From assembly GCA_045653035.1 (NCBI GenBank), contig JAZOLO010000003.1, positions 54,799 through 118,798 on the forward strand: DNA of 64,000 bases. The letters are read 5' to 3'. This DNA comes from RGIG6353 sp045653035 (GTDB lineage Bacteria > Bacillota > Clostridia > Oscillospirales > SIG627). The position numbers were made by a program, and so were the translations under genes. Shown in pieces: positions 7,658-17,050 of the stretch (its first letter is position 1; every line of letters starts with the position of its first letter). Below the pieces are notes generated by a model. The model was not told the origin of the DNA. It worked only from the letters and a program-made list of their open reading frames with translations, and did no database searches.

Positions 7658-9178
7658 TTATAAAAAGTTAAAATATTTTCTGTCAATGCTCCTCAGCTGT
7701 ACCGCTTCAAGCACGTGAGCCTTCTCCACACTCTCCGAAAGTGAGAGGTCTGCAATGGTTCTTGCAACCTTAACTATTCTGTCATAACCTCTTGCAGAAA
7801 GGGTGAGTCTTTCAAAAGCCATCTTCAAAAGGTTCTCCGCTTCCTTTGAAAAAGCACAGTACTCTTTCTTGTCGGCGTATTTCAGGTCAATACCAAGTGC
7901 GTTTTTACGCTCTGTAGCAAAAGCACGTGCCAAGTTCACTCTCTTTCTTATTTCCGCCGAGGTCTCTGCCGAGGACGGTGCATTCATTTCGTCAAACTTT
8001 ACGGCAGGTACTTCTATCTGTATATCAATTCTGTCAAGTAAGGGTCCCGATATTTTGTCAAGATACTTTTTCACTGTAGTTCTTGAACAGGTACACTCCT
8101 TGTAATCACTGCCGAAATATCCGCATGGACAGGGATTCATGGCACAAACCATTATAAAGTCACTGGGGTAAGTAAGCTTATAGTTTGCACGGGCAACGGT
8201 TATCTTGCCGTCCTCAATGGGCTGACGGAGTGCCTCAATGGTCTTTTTATTAAACTCGGTAAGCTCGTCAAGAAAAAGTACTCCGTTGTGAGCAAGGGAC
8301 ACTTCACCCGGTTGGGGGGTTATGCCTCCTCCCACTATTCCCACGTGGGAAACTGTGTGATGAGGTGAACGGAAGGGTCTCGTATTTATAATCGGTGTTT
8401 TTTCATTTAATGCTCCCGTTACCGAATGTATTTTCGTTGCCTCTATTATTTCTTCATAGGTCATGTCGGGAAGAATTCCCACAAGAGCCTTGGAAAGCAT
8501 ACTCTTGCCCGAGCCGGGAGGTCCTATGAGAAGCACGTTTTGACCGCCTGCCGCCGCTACCTCCATGGCTCTTTTTGCTTTTTCCTGTCCTTTTATATCA
8601 GCAAAATCTACAAGTGGTGACGTGCGTGTAGTAACAAGCTCCTCGTTATAGAGGGTAGGTATAATCATTTCCTTACCATTAAGGTGAGAAATAAGCTCAG
8701 CTATATGCTTTACGCCGTATATTTCAATATCCTTTAAAACCGAGGCTTCAACGGCATTTTCATAAGGCAAAAACACCCTCTTCTTACCTGCCTGTCTTGC
8801 GGTAATGCACATAGGAAGTGCACCCGATACGGGTCGGAGTTCTCCTTTGAGAGAAAGCTCTCCAATAAATACCGCATCGTCGGTAAAGATATTTTCAAGC
8901 ACCGAGTGCTTAAGAAGTGCTACAAGCATGGCAAGGTCGTAGGACGAGCCCGTTTTCTTTTTATCGGCGGGGGCAAGGTTAAAGGTTACTCTGTTCTTTA
9001 TGTAGGGTAATGAATTATTGGTGGTTACAGAATGTATTCTGTCTGTTGCTTCCTTTACGGAAGTATCGGGAAGTCCTATGACAGATACCTCAGGAATTCC
9101 CCTTTCAGAGTTACATTCGACAAGCACCTCGAAGCCTTCAATTCCGTTCATTGCAACGGTATAGACAGTATTTACCAT
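7658..9178 (-). CDS. YifB/ComM-family Mg-chelatase-like AAA+ ATPase
   Basis: A 506-residue hexameric AAA+ ATPase family. ComM of naturally transformable bacteria is a DNA helicase promoting branch migration; the role in Clostridia is less clear. An N-terminal Lon-protease-like fold (GIPEVSVIGLPDTSVKEA) is followed by Walker A GPPGSGKS, Walker B LFLDELTE, the MNPCPCGY motif and a C-terminal lid domain. A GGAGG Shine-Dalgarno sits 4 bases before the ATG. It follows the DUF554 gene by 33 bases. Confidence 0.93.
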   Translation of the reverse strand: MVNTVYTVAMNGIEGFEVLVECNSERGIPEVSVIGLPDTSVKEATDRIHSVTTNNSLPYIKNRVTFNLAPADKKKTGSSYDLAMLVALLKHSVLENIFTDDAVFIGELSLKGELRPVSGALPMCITARQAGKKRVFLPYENAVEASVLKDIEIYGVKHIAELISHLNGKEMIIPTLYNEELVTTRTSPLVDFADIKGQEKAKRAMEVAAAGGQNVLLIGPPGSGKSMLSKALVGILPDMTYEEIIEATKIHSVTGALNEKTPIINTRPFRSPHHTVSHVGIVGGGITPQPGEVSLAHNGVLFLDELTEFNKKTIEALRQPIEDGKITVARANYKLTYPSDFIMVCAMNPCPCGYFGSDYKECTCSRTTVKKYLDKISGPLLDRIDIQIEVPAVKFDEMNAPSSAETSAEIRKRVNLARAFATERKNALGIDLKYADKKEYCAFSKEAENLLKMAFERLTLSARGYDRIVKVARTIADLSLSESVEKAHVLEAVQLRSIDRKYFNFL

Positions 9179-9211
9179 TTTGCCTCCACAAAATTTATTC
9201 TAATGATGTAT

Positions 9212-9940
9212 TTAAGCTTTTATCTGTAATATGAGATTATAAATAATCGGTATAAGTATTGAAGGAAGCATATTTCCTACCTTAAACTTCTTTCCAAATG
9301 CTAGATTTATGCCTATAGCAAATATCAGAACAGAACCGATGTAACTCATATCGGGCACCATATTCCCCACAAGGTATGGCTCAATAAATCTCGAAAGTAT
9401 CGTTATTCCCCCTTGATAAATGGCAAGAGGAATAACCGCAAACATAGCACCCACACCGAGAGTAGATGTAAAAACTATTGCGATAACACCGTCGAGAATA
9501 GATTTTGCAAAAAGGGTTGTGGGGTCGCCCGAAAGTCCGTCCTGAAGTGAGCCCATTATCGCCATAGCACCAACGCAGATAACGAGGGTGTTAGTGACAA
9601 AGGCTTCTACAAAATGTCCGTTCTCCCCTGCCTTGACACTCTTTTTAAGCTTTTCACCAAGGGTTTCAAGTCTGTCCTCTATTCTTATAATCTCACCGAG
9701 TATTGAGCCTATAACAAGGCTGAATATCATGAGCATTGTGCCTTTTGTGGAAATAACGCCGTCTTTTACAGAGAGGAGTCCTGCAAGTGCACCCGATGCA
9801 CCTATGAACATGGTAGAAAGTCCAAGAACCTTCATTATCATGTCCTGAAGTCTCATGCTGAGACCTTTTTTTATAAAAAGACCGATAAAGCCTCCTAAAA
9901 GTACGGCTATAACGTTTACTATTGTTCCAAGTCCTATCAT
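9212..9940 (-). CDS. DUF554 (YdfK/YqgA-like) integral membrane protein
   Basis: A 242-residue, very hydrophobic protein with about seven membrane segments, starting MIGLGTIVNVIAVLLGGFIG and carrying the conserved ILDGVIAIVFTSTLGVGAMF block of DUF554. Molecular function is not established for the family. It sits between ileS and yifB on the same strand, downstream of a hairpin that ends 18 bases before its start. Confidence 0.9.
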   Translation of the reverse strand: MIGLGTIVNVIAVLLGGFIGLFIKKGLSMRLQDMIMKVLGLSTMFIGASGALAGLLSVKDGVISTKGTMLMIFSLVIGSILGEIIRIEDRLETLGEKLKKSVKAGENGHFVEAFVTNTLVICVGAMAIMGSLQDGLSGDPTTLFAKSILDGVIAIVFTSTLGVGAMFAVIPLAIYQGGITILSRFIEPYLVGNMVPDMSYIGSVLIFAIGINLAFGKKFKVGNMLPSILIPIIYNLILQIKA

Positions 9941-9958
9941 TTATTTATACCTTTGAAA

Positions 9959-9983
9959 TGAGGGCTGTGAAAAACAGCCCTCA
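9959..9983 (-). terminator. 10-bp hairpin between ileS and the DUF554 gene
   Basis: Arms 9959-9968 and 9974-9983 (GAGGGCTGT/ACAGCCCTC core) close a 5-base loop. No clear U-run follows on the minus strand, so it may be a weak terminator or a leader stem of the DUF554 gene. Confidence 0.5.
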
Positions 9984-10023
9984 TACTTTTTATTACACAG
10001 GAAATTGCATCGCAATTGCTTGT

Positions 10024-10094
10024 AAAAAACAAAGTCTACCTATGAAAAATCGTGAGCGTCAGCGAACATAATTTCAGCTGCCGGAGGCGACTTT
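10024..10094 (-). terminator. Possible ileS terminator
   Basis: Immediately past the ileS stop, AAAGTC and GACTTT arms (10089-10094 and 10031-10036) enclose an internal stem-loop, and GTTTTTTAC follows on the minus strand. The stem is interrupted, so the call is tentative. Confidence 0.4.
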
Positions 10095-10095
10095 T

Positions 10096-13000
10096 TTATA
10101 TTTTCTTTACTCCGAGCTTTACCTTTTCTCCGTTGATATCCCATTCCTTTTCGTAGCCGTCGCAAGCGGAGTCTACCGCAATGCCGTCTGCCAGAACGTC
10201 GGTGGATATTTCTTCCTTGTTTCTAAGAATAAGGTCAGAAATCTTGCTGTTTTCAGATACATATACTATTATATGGTCCATAACGTCGAAGTCTGCTTCC
10301 TTACGCATGGTCTGTATCTTGCTTATTACCTCTCGCACGTTTCCCTCCTCGATAAGCTCGGGAGTGAGAGTGGTATCAAGTACAACTGTAACGCCCTTGT
10401 AGGTAACAGCCCAAAAGCCTTCCTTCTGCTTAAGCTCGATGAGAAGATCCTCCTCTGCAAGGGCTATCGCATCTCCGTCGAAGGAAAGTGCGATAACACC
10501 GCTACGGTCAAGCTCTGCTTTTGCTTCGCTTCCGTTAACGTTTGCAAGGTATTCTCTTATCTTATTTAAGTGCTTGCCGTACTTGGGACCAACTGTCTTA
10601 AGCTGAGGCTTGAAGGAGTAGGAAATGTACTCTGATGCATCGTCGATAAATTCAACGCTCTTTACGTTAAGCTCCTCTGTGATAATGTCATGGTAAAGAC
10701 TATCGGGAACAAAATCACACTTAACGAACATTCTTGAAATGGGCTGACGGTTCTTGATTACGGCACCGTTTCTTGCGGCACGTCCGTTTACAACGATGTC
10801 AAGAACTGCATTCATGTTTGCTTCAAGAGTCTTATCAATCATAGAAGTATTAACCTCGGGGAATGAACAGAGGTGAATACTTTCGGGAGCGTCCTTATCA
10901 ATGGAACGTACAAGGTTGAGATAAATATCCTCTGCCATAAAGGGTATCATGGGAGCTGCAGCCTTCGCTACGGAAACAAGGGCTGTATAAAGGGTCATAT
11001 AAGCCGCAATCTTATCATCAGTCATACCCTGTACCCAGTATCTTTCGCGTGAACGGCGAACGTACCAGTTACTCATTTCATCAACAAAGCTATCAAGTGC
11101 CTTTGCCGCCTCGGGAATCTTGTAGTTTTCAAGACAGCTATCAACCTCGCCCACCATTGTGTTGAGCTTAGAAAGAAGCCACTTATCCATAAGGGTAAGC
11201 TTGTCATAATCGAGTGTGTGCTTTGTAGCATCAAATTCGTCGATATTAGCATAAAGAACGAAGAATGCATAGGTATTCCAAAGAGTACCCATGAACTTAC
11301 GCTGTCCCTCGATTACTGCCTTGCCGTGGAAACGGTTAGGAAGCCAGGGTGCGGAGTTGGTGTAGAAGTACCAGCGAATAGCGTCTGCACCGTAGGTTTC
11401 AAGTGCTTCAAAGGGGTCAACGGGATTTCCCTTGTCGTCGGACATCTTCTGTCCGTTTACATCCTGAACGTGACCGTGAACTATTACGTTCTTATAGGGT
11501 GCTTTATTGAAAATAAGAGTTGAAAATGCAAGGAGTGAATAGAACCAGCCTCTTGTCTGGTCAACCGCCTCCGAAATGAAGTCGGCGGGGAACTGTGACT
11601 CGAAGAGCTCCTTGTTCTCAAAGGGATAGTGATGCTGTGCGAAGGGCATTGCACCCGAGTCGAACCAGCAGTCGATAACCTCGGGAACTCGCTTCATCTG
11701 TTTTCCGCACTTTTCACACTTGATAGTAACGGCGTCAACGTAGGGACGGTGAAGCTCTATATCGTCGGGACAGTTATCGGACATAGACTTAAGCTCCTCG
11801 ATAGAGCCGATAGCGTGCTGATGTCCGCATTCACAAGTCCAGATATTAAGGGGTGTTCCCCAATATCTGTTACGGCTTATTGCCCAATCCTGTACGTTTT
11901 CAAGCCAGTCACCAAATCTTCCCTTACCAATGCTTTCGGGAATCCAGTTGATAGTATTATTGTTCTTTATAAGGTCGTCCTTAACGTCTGTCATCTTGAT
12001 ATACCAGCTTTCGCGTGCATAATAGATGAGAGGCGTATCGCAACGCCAACAGAAGGGATAGCTGTGCTCGTAGTTAGGAGCGTCAAAGAGAAGTCCTCTG
12101 GAGTTTAAGTCCTTAAGAACCTCTTTATCCGCATCCTTGCAGAACATTCCGCCGAAAGGAGTGTTTGCAGTCATTTCACCCTTTGCATCAACTGTCTGAA
12201 CAAAGGGAAGGTCATATTTTCTTCCAACGTTGTAGTCGTCTTCACCGAATGCAGGTGCGATATGAACGATACCTGTACCGTCGGTAAGAGTAACGTAGCG
12301 GTCGCAAACGATATAGTAAGCCTTCTTATTCGGCTTCATATCGTAAAGAGGAACGTACTCAAGTCCTTCAAGGTCAGTACCCTTGTACTTCTCAAGGATA
12401 GTATACTCAGTCTTTATAACAGAGGAAACGAGTGCCTCTGCCATGTAATAGGTTTCGCCCTCTGTTTCAAGCTTTACGTAGGTTTCATCGGGGTTAACGC
12501 AAAGTGCTACGTTTGAGGGAAGTGTCCAAGGGGTAGTTGTCCATGCAAGTATATAAACCTTATCCTCGCCCTTAACCGGGAACTTAGCAACGGCTGAGCG
12601 TTCCTTTACGTCCTTGTAGCCCTGCGCTACCTCGTGCGAGGAAAGAGGAGTACCACATCTGGGGCAATATGGTACAATCTTAAAGCCCTGATAAAGGAGT
12701 CCCTTCTCCCATATTTTCTTAAGAGCCCACCATTCGGACTCGATGAAGCTGTTTTCGTAGGTTACGTAGGGGTTATCCATATCAGCCCAGAATCCAACAG
12801 TTGAGGAGAAATCCTCCCACATTCCCTTATATTTCCAAACGCTTTCCTTACACTTGCCGATGAAGGGGTCGAGACCGTATTCTTCAATCTGCTCCTTGCC
12901 GTCAAGACCGAGAAGCTTTTCAACCTCAAGCTCAACGGGAAGTCCGTGAGTATCCCAGCCTGCCTTACGGGGTACAAAGTTACCCTTCATAGTACGGTGA

Positions 13001-13209
13001 CGGGGAATCATATCCTTGATTACACGGGTAAGTACGTGACCGATATGGGGCTTACCGTTTGCCGTAGGAGGTCCGTCATAGAACACGTAGGGGCGTGTCT
13101 TGTCGGCAGATTCCATGGACTTTTCAAATATTCTGTTTTCCTTCCAGAATTTTTCAACTTTCTTTTCTCTCTCGACGAAGTTCATGTTCGTCGGAACCTT
13201 ATTGTACAT
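10096..13209 (-). CDS. ileS: Isoleucine-tRNA ligase, eukaryote-like (IleRS2-type)
   Basis: Charges tRNA-Ile in the cytosol. The 1037-residue class I synthetase has HIGH at residues 55-58 (NGKPHIGH), the editing-domain motif WTTTPWTLPSN, a zinc-ribbon-like CxC/CxxC segment in the catalytic insertion, and a C-terminal tubulin-like tail without the terminal zinc finger of the E. coli type, which suggests the IleRS2 class often associated with mupirocin tolerance. The usual KMSKS loop reads KMSDD (K588-D592). The ATG follows GGAGG. The leader is only about 40 bases, so no T-box is present upstream. Confidence 0.95.
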   Translation of the reverse strand: MYNKVPTNMNFVEREKKVEKFWKENRIFEKSMESADKTRPYVFYDGPPTANGKPHIGHVLTRVIKDMIPRHRTMKGNFVPRKAGWDTHGLPVELEVEKLLGLDGKEQIEEYGLDPFIGKCKESVWKYKGMWEDFSSTVGFWADMDNPYVTYENSFIESEWWALKKIWEKGLLYQGFKIVPYCPRCGTPLSSHEVAQGYKDVKERSAVAKFPVKGEDKVYILAWTTTPWTLPSNVALCVNPDETYVKLETEGETYYMAEALVSSVIKTEYTILEKYKGTDLEGLEYVPLYDMKPNKKAYYIVCDRYVTLTDGTGIVHIAPAFGEDDYNVGRKYDLPFVQTVDAKGEMTANTPFGGMFCKDADKEVLKDLNSRGLLFDAPNYEHSYPFCWRCDTPLIYYARESWYIKMTDVKDDLIKNNNTINWIPESIGKGRFGDWLENVQDWAISRNRYWGTPLNIWTCECGHQHAIGSIEELKSMSDNCPDDIELHRPYVDAVTIKCEKCGKQMKRVPEVIDCWFDSGAMPFAQHHYPFENKELFESQFPADFISEAVDQTRGWFYSLLAFSTLIFNKAPYKNVIVHGHVQDVNGQKMSDDKGNPVDPFEALETYGADAIRWYFYTNSAPWLPNRFHGKAVIEGQRKFMGTLWNTYAFFVLYANIDEFDATKHTLDYDKLTLMDKWLLSKLNTMVGEVDSCLENYKIPEAAKALDSFVDEMSNWYVRRSRERYWVQGMTDDKIAAYMTLYTALVSVAKAAAPMIPFMAEDIYLNLVRSIDKDAPESIHLCSFPEVNTSMIDKTLEANMNAVLDIVVNGRAARNGAVIKNRQPISRMFVKCDFVPDSLYHDIITEELNVKSVEFIDDASEYISYSFKPQLKTVGPKYGKHLNKIREYLANVNGSEAKAELDRSGVIALSFDGDAIALAEEDLLIELKQKEGFWAVTYKGVTVVLDTTLTPELIEEGNVREVISKIQTMRKEADFDVMDHIIVYVSENSKISDLILRNKEEISTDVLADGIAVDSACDGYEKEWDINGEKVKLGVKKI

Positions 13210-13253
13210 CTATATATCCTCCAAAAGAATTATAGGTTTTTTTCATAAATTAT

Positions 13254-13282
13254 ATTTTAGCATAAAAAGTTTGTAAAGTCAA
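13254..13282 (-). promoter_or_regulatory. Promoter of ileS
   Basis: TTGACT (13282-13277) and TAAAAT (13259-13254) with a 17-base spacer on the minus strand. The -35 overlaps the stop codon of the upstream lipoprotein gene, so the promoter is embedded in that gene's end. Confidence 0.7.
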
Positions 13283-13872
13283 TCAATAATTCCTATTTTC
13301 TTAGCCCACTTTTCCTCTAAAGTATACTGCACACCGTCAATTTCTACGGAATACACACTTTCCGACCATTTGTAAACGGAGTATGAGGATACGAGAGGTA
13401 AATCCGTTTCAAACAATCCGCAAATCTCACCGTGATGCACTCCTCTTTCAAAGCCAAGCTCCTTCGGCTCTCTGCCGTAAAAGACGTAGAAGGAAAAATC
13501 CTCTGCGTCCTTTCCCGTAAGCTTATCTGACTTTTTGATAAGGCTTTCCGTAATTCTGCCGTCTTTTAGTTCTTTTCTCTCTACAAAAAAGTACTCGGTA
13601 CATTCCTCAAAAAGCACGTCAAGGGATTTATATTCTTCGGTTACGTAATACTTTTCCCCTACTGCAATAATACTGTCGTTTTCAAGGAGCAGTACGTCAC
13701 CTGACTTTGCAGTTTTTCCAAGATAGGAATATCTGTGTGAGTTTTCAAGGGGATAAAAAACTTTACCGTCCGAGCGAGTGACGGTGTTATCCTCGTTTTC
13801 GGTAAACGAAAATCCCGACGAGCAAGAAACAAAAATTAAAACACAGACTAAAAAAACGAATATCCTTTTCAT
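13279..13872 (-). CDS. Hypothetical lipoprotein
   Basis: A 197-residue protein with a short basic start, a hydrophobic core and a lipobox ending FVSC (Cys17), so probably lipidated and surface anchored. The rest is mixed, charged and beta-rich with no motif I recognise. It starts 10 bases after the cardiolipin synthase stop behind AAAGG and is probably cotranscribed with it, which hints at an envelope role. Confidence 0.7.
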   Translation of the reverse strand: MKRIFVFLVCVLIFVSCSSGFSFTENEDNTVTRSDGKVFYPLENSHRYSYLGKTAKSGDVLLLENDSIIAVGEKYYVTEEYKSLDVLFEECTEYFFVERKELKDGRITESLIKKSDKLTGKDAEDFSFYVFYGREPKELGFERGVHHGEICGLFETDLPLVSSYSVYKWSESVYSVEIDGVQYTLEEKWAKKIGIID

Positions 13873-13882
13873 GATGACCTTT

Positions 13883-15442
13883 CTACATAAGAGGAGCTAT
13901 AATTTTGAGAATATACCCTCTTATCTTAATAATAAGCTTTTCTTTTTTTATGGTTTTTTCTGTAATTCTTCGGCATTTTTTAAGGGTTTTCTTAAAGTCC
14001 CTGTCAATGTCCGAAATCGAATCGGTATACGCCATATATGTTGCACATTCAAAATGGTGGTAAAGGCTTCGGTAGTCGAGATTTATCGTACCCACTACCG
14101 CCTCCCTAGAGTCTGCAGAGAACACCTTGGCATGAACGAAGCCACAGGTATATTCGTAGATATTTACCCCAGAGAAAAGAAGTGATTTATAGTGAGTTTT
14201 TGCAAGTGCCCATGCACCCTTTTTGTCTGGAATTCCTGGAAGAATTATATTCACCGAAACGCCTCTTTCGGCGGCAAATTTGATTGCCGTTTCCATTTCG
14301 GAATCAAGAATGAGATAAGGGGTCATTATATACACGTGAGAGGTGGCACGGCTTAAAATATCCATGTATACCCTCTCCCCTATCTTGTCAATATCAACGG
14401 GCGAGTCAGAAAACGGAATTACAAAACCGCGGTGCTCTGATTTGTGGTTCTTTATTTTAAGATAAGGCTCGTAGCTTTCCTCCTTGGTATCCAGCTCCCA
14501 CATCTGAAGAAACATAAGAGTAAAGCTTTTTACTGCCTCTCCGCGAATTTTCACGGCACAGTCCTTCCAGTGACCGAACCTTGATGTGACGTTTATATAC
14601 TCATCTGCAAGGTTTATGCCACCGTTGAATGCTACCTTGCCGTCAATAACAAGGATTTTTCTATGGTCTCGGTAGTTGTAGTGAGTAGAAAGAAAGGGCG
14701 TTATGGGAGAAAACATTTTGCACTTTATTCCCTTTTTATGAAGCTCTTTCGGGTAAGAGTGAGGAAGCTTTGAAAACTCACAGGTGCCGTCATAAAGGAC
14801 TCTTACCTCTACCCCTTCGTTTACTTTTCTTTCAAGTATTTCAAGGACTTTTCCCCACATCTCTCCTTCTGCTATTATAAAGTATTCGAGGAAAATGAAG
14901 TACTCTGCCTTTTCAAGCTCGTTTATCAGTGCTTCAAGCTTTTCTTCACCTGATGGAAGATATACCGTTTCGGTGTTTTCGTAAGGAGGATTTGTACCTC
15001 TTGACAGAAGATAATTTGAAAGAGAGGCGACACCTTTGTCAAGACTCTCGATTTTTTTAACAACGTGGGTGTTTCTGGGAATTACCGTCATATTTCGGCG
15101 GGAGAGAGTATCAAATCTTTCTTTAAGTGCCCTGTGTCCGAAATCACTTCTGGTATACGCAAAAAGTAGACAACCAAAAATGGGTAGTGCCATAATAAGA
15201 ACAAGCCACGTAATTTTTGCCGTAGGGTTCATGGGACAATTCACAATATAAAAAACGGCGGCGGTTATAAGAATGGCGTTTCCTCCCCAAATCTGTGGGA
15301 GAAAGCCTTCAAAAACGTAAAAAGAAAAGAACAGAATAATAAGCTGTAATAGAAACAGTAGAGTGATTATTCCAAGTCTTGAAAAAAGAATGCGTCCTAT
15401 TTTCTGCTTGTAATCTTTTGTTAGCTTCTTTCGTTTCTTCAT
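13883..15442 (-). CDS. cls: Cardiolipin synthase (phospholipase D superfamily)
   Basis: Condenses two phosphatidylglycerol molecules to cardiolipin at the membrane. Two N-terminal transmembrane helices are followed by two HKD motifs: HRKILVIDGKVAFNGGIN and HAKVFSADSREAVVGTIN. Length is 519 residues, as usual for Firmicute Cls. A GTG five codons upstream overlaps the GGGAGGTG Shine-Dalgarno, so the ATG at 15442 is chosen. It is divergent from pyk and followed by a lipoprotein gene. Confidence 0.93.
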   Translation of the reverse strand: MKKRKKLTKDYKQKIGRILFSRLGIITLLFLLQLIILFFSFYVFEGFLPQIWGGNAILITAAVFYIVNCPMNPTAKITWLVLIMALPIFGCLLFAYTRSDFGHRALKERFDTLSRRNMTVIPRNTHVVKKIESLDKGVASLSNYLLSRGTNPPYENTETVYLPSGEEKLEALINELEKAEYFIFLEYFIIAEGEMWGKVLEILERKVNEGVEVRVLYDGTCEFSKLPHSYPKELHKKGIKCKMFSPITPFLSTHYNYRDHRKILVIDGKVAFNGGINLADEYINVTSRFGHWKDCAVKIRGEAVKSFTLMFLQMWELDTKEESYEPYLKIKNHKSEHRGFVIPFSDSPVDIDKIGERVYMDILSRATSHVYIMTPYLILDSEMETAIKFAAERGVSVNIILPGIPDKKGAWALAKTHYKSLLFSGVNIYEYTCGFVHAKVFSADSREAVVGTINLDYRSLYHHFECATYMAYTDSISDIDRDFKKTLKKCRRITEKTIKKEKLIIKIRGYILKIIAPLM

Positions 15443-15464
15443 TCTGTCACCTCCCACCTATATA

Positions 15465-15493
15465 ATGTTAAAACTTTAGTAAAATAATGTCAA
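15465..15493 (-). promoter_or_regulatory. Promoter of cls
   Basis: TTGACA (15493-15488) and TAACAT (15470-15465), 17-base spacer, minus strand, in the 165-base divergent region shared with pyk. Confidence 0.75.
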
Positions 15494-15527
15494 GAGAAAA
15501 ACATTTAATTTTTTTAATTGATATGTA

Positions 15528-15556
15528 TTGATTTGATGAGAAAACCGTGATAATAT
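15528..15556 (+). promoter_or_regulatory. Promoter of pyk
   Basis: TTGATT (15528-15533) and TAATAT (15551-15556) with a 17-base spacer, 51 bases before the ATG. Confidence 0.7.
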
Positions 15557-15607
15557 AGAATATAATAGATAAGTGTTTGTAAATTGATATAAGAACGGAG
15601 TAAAATA

Positions 15608-17023
15608 ATGCGTAAGACAAAAATAATATGCACCATAGGACCTGCATGTGCAAACGAATCGGTACTTACAAGAATGTGTAAGAACGGAATGAACGTTGCA
15701 AGACTGAATTTTTCTCATTCAACTCACGAGGAACACAAAAAGGTCATTGAACTTATAAAAGCAGTACGCGAAAAGCTTTCACTCCCCATTGCTATAATGC
15801 TTGACACAAAAGGTCCTGAATACAGAATAAAAACCTTTGAAAATAAGAAGATAAGCGTTACCGAGGGTGACCGCTTCACCTTTACCACAAGAGATATTGT
15901 AGGAAACGAGACCATCGTATCTGTAAATTACGAGCATCTGACAGAGGATTTATCTGTAGGTGACACCATTATGGTAAACAACGGACTCGTTCAGTTTTCA
16001 GTTGACGAGATTGAGGACACCGAGGTTCATTGTACAGTAACGGTAGGTGGCGAAATTTCCGATAGAAAGAGCATGAATTTTCCCAACAAGGTGCTCAAGC
16101 ACGATTATTTAAGCAGTCAGGACAAGGAAGACCTCCTTTTCGGAATTCAAAATGATATAGATTTTGTTGCGGCATCGTTCGTATCTTCAAAAAAAGATGC
16201 TCTTGATATCAGAAATTTTCTTGACGAAAACGGCGGTAAGGATATCAGTATAATTGCCAAAATTGAAAACCGTGCAGGTGTTGACAACATCGACGAAATA
16301 TGCGAGATTGCCGATGGAATAATGGTTGCAAGAGGCGACCTCGGCGTTGAAATTCCCTTCGTTGAAGTGCCTACCGTACAGAAGTTTCTCATAAGCAAAT
16401 GCAGACTTCTAGGTAAGAGGGTTATTACCGCCACCGAAATGCTTGAATCCATGATACACAATGCAAGACCTACAAGGGCGGAAATCTCCGACGTCGCAAA
16501 TGCCGTTTATGACGGTTCTTCTGCTATAATGCTGTCGGGCGAGACTGCAACGGGGAAATATCCTGCCGAAGCAGTAAAGAACATGGCAGAGATTGCTGAA
16601 TTTACCGAAAAGCATATCGACTACAAGCACTGGTTTGCAACCACGAAATATGAAATAAAGAATAATCTTGATGCTATCTCCCACTCGGTTTGTGCCATGG
16701 CAATAGACGTTAATGCAAAATGCATCGTGGTAAACTCCATTTCGGGACGCACAGCACGAATGGTAAGCCGTTTTAGATGTCCTGCGGATATTCTGGGACT
16801 TACCACAAACGAGAAAGCGTACAGACAGCTCAACATGAGCTGGGGCGTTACTCCAGTGCTTACACAGGAATATCCCGCTATTGATATTGTCTTTTATGAG
16901 GCACTCAATGAAGCGAAGAGGGTTTTCAAGCTTGAAAAGGACGACAACGTTGTCATGACAGGCGGACAGATAGGCGGAGCACCGGGTAATACGAATATGA
17001 TTAAAGTTGAAAAAGTAAAGTGA
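15608..17023 (+). CDS. pyk: Pyruvate kinase
   Basis: Last ATP-yielding step of glycolysis: phosphoenolpyruvate plus ADP to pyruvate plus ATP. The 471-residue protein begins RKTKIICTIGPA and contains the barrel motifs LNFSHSTHEEH, AKIENRAGVDNIDEI, ARGDLGVEIP and the signature TATEMLESMIHNARPTRAE. It lacks the C-terminal phosphohistidine-like extension found in some Bacillus enzymes. It is a single gene with its own promoter and a bidirectional terminator. Confidence 0.97.
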   Translation: MRKTKIICTIGPACANESVLTRMCKNGMNVARLNFSHSTHEEHKKVIELIKAVREKLSLPIAIMLDTKGPEYRIKTFENKKISVTEGDRFTFTTRDIVGNETIVSVNYEHLTEDLSVGDTIMVNNGLVQFSVDEIEDTEVHCTVTVGGEISDRKSMNFPNKVLKHDYLSSQDKEDLLFGIQNDIDFVAASFVSSKKDALDIRNFLDENGGKDISIIAKIENRAGVDNIDEICEIADGIMVARGDLGVEIPFVEVPTVQKFLISKCRLLGKRVITATEMLESMIHNARPTRAEISDVANAVYDGSSAIMLSGETATGKYPAEAVKNMAEIAEFTEKHIDYKHWFATTKYEIKNNLDAISHSVCAMAIDVNAKCIVVNSISGRTARMVSRFRCPADILGLTTNEKAYRQLNMSWGVTPVLTQEYPAIDIVFYEALNEAKRVFKLEKDDNVVMTGGQIGGAPGNTNMIKVEKVK

Positions 17024-17050
17024 AGACTATCGTCTTCACTTTACTTTTTT
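17012..17050 (+). terminator. Bidirectional terminator between pyk and the aminopeptidase gene
   Basis: A 16-bp perfect stem (17012-17027 with 17032-17047), TATC loop and T-run on the plus strand; the complementary A-run gives a T-run for the minus-strand gene as well. The pyk stop codon lies inside the stem. Confidence 0.92.

Noticed and set aside
13210..13253. T-box leader for ileS
   Set aside because: The mapped promoter leaves a leader of only about 40 bases with no GGTGG-ACC box or terminator stem.
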